In this document: positions 23,107-26,946 of the stretch, piece by piece
Layout of the letters: each line of letters opens with the position of its first letter
Numbering within the stretch: the first letter of the stretch is position 1
Assembly: GCA_934394815.1 (NCBI GenBank)
Contig: CAKRRD010000044.1
Span: 1 to 26,946 of the forward strand
Origin: an uncultured Acetatifactor sp.
GTDB taxonomy: Bacteria; Bacillota; Clostridia; Lachnospirales; Lachnospiraceae
Direction of reading: 5' to 3'
DNA: 26,946 bases
The notes under the pieces: model-generated
What the model saw: the letters and a program-made list of their open reading frames with translations, nothing else
Databases searched by the model: none
Told to the model about the DNA's origin: nothing
Made by a program: the position numbers and the translations under genes

Positions 23107-25380
23107 ATGCAAAACAGAAACTACTTTAACAACAATAACATGCAAAAAGGAATCGCACTGGCGACCTGCATGGCAATCATCATGGGAATGTTCACCGGCT
23201 GCGGGAATAAGGATGATCTGCAAATTACGGCATCTCCGGAAGAAGCACAGAAGGGACGCTATGTGGAAACGGAACTTTCACTGCCGGAAGAATGGAAGGA
23301 AAGGAATATCAGCCAGATCTTCCGCTCAGAAGATGAACTGCATTTTCTTGTGACAGGAGGATCCGAAGGACAGGTCTCTCTGGAGGAATGGAAGCTTGGG
23401 GAAGGAGATGTTCTGACAGAAGTGACGAAAGACTGGCTGAAGGTTCTTCCCGAAGGAAAGGATCTGGAAAGCAGCGACAGTTTTACGCTGTTGCAGGATG
23501 CGGAAGGAAATCAGTATCTGTACGGCAACTGTTACCGGGATGAGGATACTTCTTCCGCACATTTGTGGAAGGAAGCGGACGGCAGTGCGCTGGATATTAC
23601 CCCTGAGAAGTGGCGGGAGCCTATGGATATGGATGGATACCGGTTCTACGATACACCGCAGTCTGTGACACTGACAGAGGATGGACTGCTGGTGGGACTG
23701 TCATATTTTTCGCTGGATGTTGTACTGGCACAGGACGGAAGTCTGGTAAGCGGCCAGGAGAGTGACAGCCTGACCGACAGCGGATATCTGTCGGATAACA
23801 AGTGGGTCAGCGCTGTGGGAGACACGTTGTATCTGGCACAGGCGGATGAACAGGGCTCTGTGAACGGACTGTTACAGATGCAGCTGGATGGAAATAACGG
23901 GGCAAAAGCTAAGGGAGTGATTCCCTTTTCCCAGGACAGCTATAGCTATGCTTATTTCAGTGTACTGGAGGACGGCACAGTCTATGCGGCGGATGCAGAC
24001 GGATTCTTCCGCTGCGACGCAGGGGATACCAACTGGCAGAAGCTGCTTCAGGGAATCGATACCGGTTTTTCTCTGTCGGATCAGTGGTGCCGGGATATTG
24101 TGGCACTGTCGGACGGCAGTGTATACGCGTGGTTTGGAAGTGAGAGCGGGGATAAAATAATGATTTATCGATATGATCCCGATGCGGTGACAGAGGTGAC
24201 CGAAGAACTGACGCTGTATACCGTGGAGGAGAGCTTCTTTTTACAGCAGGCTGCGGTGCAGTATCATAAGCAGCATCCGGAGATACTGATCCATGTGGAT
24301 GCGGCAATCTCCATGACGGATAAATACAGCGGAAATGCGGATTATCAGCAGATCTATCAGGATCTGAACACCTCCCTGACCTCCGGCAACGGACCGGATC
24401 TCATGGTGATGGATCATCTGAAACTGGACACGTATGCCTCTAAGGGCTTGCTGCTTAATCTGCAGGAGATATTGCAGCCCATGGAAGAGGACGGAAGCCT
24501 GCTTTCCAACATTACAACAGCCTATGAAGAGACGGATGGAGCACGGTATGCGGTGCCGCTGCAATTCGGATTATTGTTAGCTGTCGGCAGGGATGTGCAG
24601 CCGGAGGAAATGAGCAGCATGGACGCTATTGCAAAGGCGGTATCCGGAAAGACGGAGAGTTATATGGGAGACCGTACCTGCGGCGAACTGGTGGAAGAGT
24701 TCTATCCGTTGATCGTGGATGATATTTTACAGAACCGTCAGGTGAATCGTGATACTTTACGTCCCTGGCTGGAAGATTTGAAGAAGATTGCGGATAACTG
24801 CGGTATCCTGCCTTCCAGAAAAGAAGGCCGTGCAGCGAATATCTGGGATCTGGGATCTGATGTGAAGCTGGTACTTCAGGAGACTGACGGCTTTAATGAG
24901 GCAATGATACCTTATGCTGTGGCGGAGCTTTTGAATGCCAATGTGGTATCTATGGAAAATGCATTTTATCCGAAGATGGTCATTGGAATCAACAGCCGGA
25001 GTGAGCATGTGGAGACTGCAAAAGACTTCCTGCGTTTTGCCCTGTCCGAAGAATTACAGAGCGTGGATACCTATGAGGGATTCCCTGTCAATGCAAAAGC
25101 GTTGGAGACGCAGGCCGCAGCAGACCGCAGCATGGCGGAAGCCTATACCACCTATGATATCGACGGCAGCACCGCAGAGTTCGCCATCAAATCTTACTCT
25201 GAGGAGACCGCAAATCATCTGATGGAGCTGTGCAGGGCAGCCACCCTGTGCCTCAAGGAAGATACTCAGATCGAGACTTCCCTGACTGAGAGCTTACAGG
25301 CATACCTAAACGGGCAGGCGAGTGTGGAGGAAGCCATGGATGCTGTGGAAGGAAGCCTGAAGATGTATCTGGCGGAGTAG
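23107..25380 (+). CDS. Lipoprotein: propeller-like N-terminal half plus extracellular solute-binding domain
   Basis: A 757-aa exported lipoprotein with lipobox MFTGC (Cys32). Residues about 40-365 form repeated strands of the type EDGTVYAADADGFFRCD and SDGSVYAWFG, suggesting a beta-propeller. Residues about 366-757 match family 1 solute-binding proteins: LTLYTVEESFFLQQAAVQYHK, GNGPDLMVMD, YAVPLQFGLLLAVGRD, and a late hinge-like MVIGINSRSEHVETAKDFLRF. This type of protein usually feeds an ABC sugar importer, but no permease or ATPase gene is next to it, so it may be a sensor component or serve a distant transporter. ATG 23107 is six bases after GGAG; upstream in-frame Met would cover the promoter. 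Its promoter carries 22-bp-spaced regulator repeats. Ligand unknown. Confidence 0.85.
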   Translation: MQNRNYFNNNNMQKGIALATCMAIIMGMFTGCGNKDDLQITASPEEAQKGRYVETELSLPEEWKERNISQIFRSEDELHFLVTGGSEGQVSLEEWKLGEGDVLTEVTKDWLKVLPEGKDLESSDSFTLLQDAEGNQYLYGNCYRDEDTSSAHLWKEADGSALDITPEKWREPMDMDGYRFYDTPQSVTLTEDGLLVGLSYFSLDVVLAQDGSLVSGQESDSLTDSGYLSDNKWVSAVGDTLYLAQADEQGSVNGLLQMQLDGNNGAKAKGVIPFSQDSYSYAYFSVLEDGTVYAADADGFFRCDAGDTNWQKLLQGIDTGFSLSDQWCRDIVALSDGSVYAWFGSESGDKIMIYRYDPDAVTEVTEELTLYTVEESFFLQQAAVQYHKQHPEILIHVDAAISMTDKYSGNADYQQIYQDLNTSLTSGNGPDLMVMDHLKLDTYASKGLLLNLQEILQPMEEDGSLLSNITTAYEETDGARYAVPLQFGLLLAVGRDVQPEEMSSMDAIAKAVSGKTESYMGDRTCGELVEEFYPLIVDDILQNRQVNRDTLRPWLEDLKKIADNCGILPSRKEGRAANIWDLGSDVKLVLQETDGFNEAMIPYAVAELLNANVVSMENAFYPKMVIGINSRSEHVETAKDFLRFALSEELQSVDTYEGFPVNAKALETQAAADRSMAEAYTTYDIDGSTAEFAIKSYSEETANHLMELCRAATLCLKEDTQIETSLTESLQAYLNGQASVEEAMDAVEGSLKMYLAE

Positions 25381-25424
25381 TGCTCCGCTCGGCATTCAAT
25401 AGTCGATTCCTACAGGAAAGTAAC

Positions 25425-25453
25425 TTGTAAACATAGGATAAAGCCGCTATAAT
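25425..25453 (+). promoter_or_regulatory. Promoter for the DUF188 gene
   Basis: TTGTAA (25425-25430), a 17-base spacer and a perfect TATAAT (25448-25453) fit a sigma-A promoter. The predicted leader is about 28 bases. Confidence 0.7.
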
Positions 25454-25487
25454 TTTAAGTATAGGAAAGGCGGTGGAGAACTTACTT

Positions 25488-25943
25488 ATGCAGATTTATG
25501 TGGATGCGGATGCCTGTCCGGTGGTGGACATAGTGGAAAAGACTGCAAAGAAATATGAGATTCCGGTGACACTTCTGTGTGATACGAATCATGTACTGTC
25601 TTCCGGTTACAGTGAGGTAGTAGTCGTGGGAGCCGGAGCGGATGCGGTGGATTATAAGCTGATCAGCCTCTGCCGCCCGGGAGATATCGTGGTGTCTCAG
25701 GACTATGGCGTGGCAGCCATGGCACTTGGAAAGGGAGCCTACGCAATCCACCAGTCCGGCAAATGGTACACGGATGAGAACATCGACCAGATGCTCATGG
25801 AAAGACATCTGAATAAAAAGGCAAGACGTGCTTCTCAGAAAAATCATTTAAAGGGTCCGAAGAAGCGGACAGAAGAGGATGACGAGAGATTTGCACAGTC
25901 CTTTGAACGGATGGTAAAAGCAGCACTGGAGGAAGAGGAATAG
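25488..25943 (+). CDS. DUF188 (YaiI/YqxD) family protein
   Basis: A 151-aa cytoplasmic protein of the DUF188 family, considered PIN-nuclease-like. It begins with the family hallmark MQIYVDADACPV, followed by LLCDTNH, GADAVDYKLISL, GDIVVSQDYGVAAMAL and a basic C-terminal stretch HLNKKARRASQKN with GPKKRTEEDDERF. The conserved Asp residues in VDADACP, DAVDYK and SQDYG would form an acidic metal site. Biochemical role is not established. ATG 25488 agrees with the conserved N-terminus and has GGAG nine bases upstream; a GTG at 25473 adds five residues not typical of the family. A lipoprotein gene follows 3 bases after its stop. Confidence 0.92.
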   Translation: MQIYVDADACPVVDIVEKTAKKYEIPVTLLCDTNHVLSSGYSEVVVVGAGADAVDYKLISLCRPGDIVVSQDYGVAAMALGKGAYAIHQSGKWYTDENIDQMLMERHLNKKARRASQKNHLKGPKKRTEEDDERFAQSFERMVKAALEEEE

Positions 25944-25946
25944 ACT

Positions 25947-26621
25947 GTGAAAAGAAAAATTGTTTCAGCACTGATGACAATATGTATTTTGTCTTTTGTT
26001 TCCTGCGGAAAACAGGAAACTACAACTACAACAGAACCCATCCCCACTGCCGTTGAATCTGCACAAGTAGAAACTACAGAAACAACCACGGAGACAATCG
26101 AAAGCACTGAGGTAGTAGAGGATAACACAAGTGAAACAGAGACGGAAACTGAAGCAACAGAGACAGAAGAAACCGCAGAAGTAACCAACGTAGAAGAAGC
26201 AGAGCCGCTTTCAGAAAAAGACCTTGCATTTAGTTTACTCGGATATGATACTTACAATGAATATGTAGAAGCAGGGAATGACGGAGCTGCATATATACTT
26301 GCGGACAATGCAAACATGATTGTATCAGGAGAGTTTACAGAGGATGATAATGTCGTAGAAAGTACAGTAAGAGGTATTAAGCTTGGAGATAGCATAGACA
26401 AAGTATTTGAATTATACGGAAATACAGAATATCATTCTACAGATATTAAAAATGTATTTTCGCATGATGACTTGAAGGACTCCGGAGCATATAGTTATTT
26501 CTTAAAACTTGATTCAACAAAAGAGTATTTTTATGCATTTAGATTTAGGGTAGATCAAAATAATAATATAATCGCAGTCGTAATAGAACCAATTCCAATG
26601 CAGTATTGGTCGGAAGATTGA
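25947..26621 (+). CDS. AT-rich lipoprotein with Thr/Glu linker and BamE-like domain
   Basis: A 224-aa exported lipoprotein with signal KRKIVSALMTICILSFVSC (lipobox Cys20), then a low-complexity Thr/Glu-rich linker (about residues 23-85) that would hold the folded domain away from the membrane. The C-terminal domain (about 86-224) contains RGIKLGDSIDKVFELYGNTEY, partly like the SmpA/BamE-type 'G-x-x-x-G-D-s-x-x-x-V-x-x-x-y-G' motif, so a small alpha-beta binding domain is likely. Function is unknown. The start is GTG 25947 with GAGGA seven bases upstream, directly coupled to DUF188. Base use from about 26200 on is clearly more AT-rich than in the other genes, and an insertion sequence follows, both suggesting recent acquisition. 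Confidence 0.82.
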   Translation: MKRKIVSALMTICILSFVSCGKQETTTTTEPIPTAVESAQVETTETTTETIESTEVVEDNTSETETETEATETEETAEVTNVEEAEPLSEKDLAFSLLGYDTYNEYVEAGNDGAAYILADNANMIVSGEFTEDDNVVESTVRGIKLGDSIDKVFELYGNTEYHSTDIKNVFSHDDLKDSGAYSYFLKLDSTKEYFYAFRFRVDQNNNIIAVVIEPIPMQYWSED

Positions 26622-26711
26622 GCTTGATTGAAAATTTAGATTTTTAAAGGATGGCTTTGTAAATTCCTTGATTCAGCGGTATAATCCCATCTTTGACACT
26701 TTATAAAGCCC

Positions 26712-26763
26712 AAAACAGCCATAACCCCAGTGTTTATCTGTGGTGTGGCTGTTTTCGTTTTTG
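26712..26763. terminator. Terminator-like hairpin near the insertion sequence end
   Basis: A perfect 10-bp outer stem (26712-26721 with 26746-26755) with an inner, one-mismatch stem is followed by CGTTTTT on the plus strand; the minus strand has TTTT at its exit. It can end the lipoprotein transcript and the transposase transcript, and also shield the element from outside transcription. Confidence 0.75.
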
Positions 26764-26793
26764 CATCGATATTGTACTATTTTGGAAATTGTG

Positions 26794-26946
26794 CTATTTT
26801 TTCTGTTTCGTTTCTTTGATGATTGTCCGCATATCTGCTTTCGAGATGAATTCGTAATCCATTCGGAATCCGAAGGCTGTGTGCAGGGCATCTGTCAGTT
26901 TCGTGCGTTTGTAGGAAGGAATGTAGCCGCTGTCTTTGGACAGCAG
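26794..26946 (-). CDS. Transposase C-terminal fragment, IS1634-like (partial)
   Basis: The minus strand reads 50 open codons from the window edge to a TAG at 26794-26796. The peptide begins LLSKDSGYIPSYKRTKLTDAL, cut here, and continues HTAFGFRMDYEFISK up to ETKQKK. The stretch 'GYIPSYKRT-LTDALH--FGFR-DYE-IS---M' is the C-terminal end typical of IS1634-type (IS4-superfamily) transposases from Clostridia, recognised from memory. Only the end is visible, so it cannot be said whether the gene is intact or which element it is. No Met start is expected within the window. Confidence 0.7.
   Translation of the reverse strand: MLSKDSGYIPSYKRTKLTDALHTAFGFRMDYEFISKADMRTIIKETKQKK

Larger units (their letters stand above)
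26686..26946 (-). mobile_element. End of an IS1634-like insertion sequence, continuing past the right edge
   Basis: Contains the transposase C-terminus and its downstream region. The exact tip is not fixed because the other end is outside the window. A candidate tip is CCCATCTTTGACACTTT starting near 26686, chosen only because the sequence changes character there; treat the left boundary as a guess. Confidence 0.45.

Noticed and set aside
25372..25388. 6-bp GC hairpin over the stop of the solute-binding lipoprotein gene
   Set aside because: No T-run follows, so it is not a convincing intrinsic terminator.
1..26946. CRISPR arrays, tRNA, rRNA, phage or toxin-antitoxin genes
   Set aside because: No spaced identical repeats, no cloverleaf or rRNA signature, and no phage or toxin family was recognised by reading both strands.

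Overview
The window looks like a chromosomal segment of a Gram-positive Clostridia bacterium, most likely a Lachnospiraceae member of intermediate GC. The signs are the strong AGGAGG-type ribosome binding sites, the Firmicutes-style gene families (DUF5050, NusG domain II, Gx transporter, DUF815, DUF188), a bifunctional PheA, and a split division/cell-wall cluster with FtsZ starting at TTG. The genus cannot be fixed from sequence alone. Almost all of the DNA is housekeeping; only the last ~1 kb (AT-rich lipoprotein gene and the end of an insertion sequence) looks accessory.

Region 1 (1-2765, + strand) is a tetrahydrofolate operon: folE (5' truncated by the window edge), an HD-domain hydrolase, folP and a folB-folK fusion. 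Region 2 (2743-4977) is a membrane/redox module: a Gx transporter family protein and a NusG-domain-II protein on the minus strand, divergent from an ApbE-type FAD:protein FMN transferase lipoprotein. Region 3 (4957-6597) holds an ArsR/SmtB zinc-type sensor with its own promoter and terminator, then a minus-strand membrane-anchored DUF5050 protein whose promoter overlaps that of pheA.

Region 4 (6746-14275, + strand) is a long co-directional run: pheA, a DUF815 ATPase, Ppx/GppA phosphatase, polyphosphate kinase, Maf nucleotide pyrophosphatase and a HAD phosphatase. From DUF815 onward the genes abut or overlap, so polyphosphate turnover and nucleotide/phosphate housekeeping are probably co-transcribed. 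Next is a monocistronic, very acidic 87-aa protein with a near-consensus promoter and a strong terminator (14280-14690).

Region 5 (14718-20792) is part of the dcw (division and cell wall) cluster: murD, ftsW, murA, ftsQ, then ftsZ with its own promoter and terminator. murG and ftsA are not in their usual places. Region 6 is ftsH with promoter and terminator, followed by a two-part lipoprotein (propeller-like N-terminal half plus solute-binding-protein C-terminal half) whose promoter carries three 7-bp repeats spaced exactly 22 bp, a likely OmpR/PhoB-family response-regulator site. Region 7 has a DUF188 nuclease-fold protein, an AT-rich Thr/Glu-rich lipoprotein, and the C-terminal 50 codons of an IS1634-like transposase running off the right edge on the minus strand.

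No rRNA, tRNA, CRISPR array or phage gene was seen. The most interesting points are the HD protein inside the folate operon, the ApbE/NusG-II/Gx trio, the 22-bp-periodic regulatory repeats, the DUF815-Ppx-Ppk arrangement, and the isolated acidic protein.
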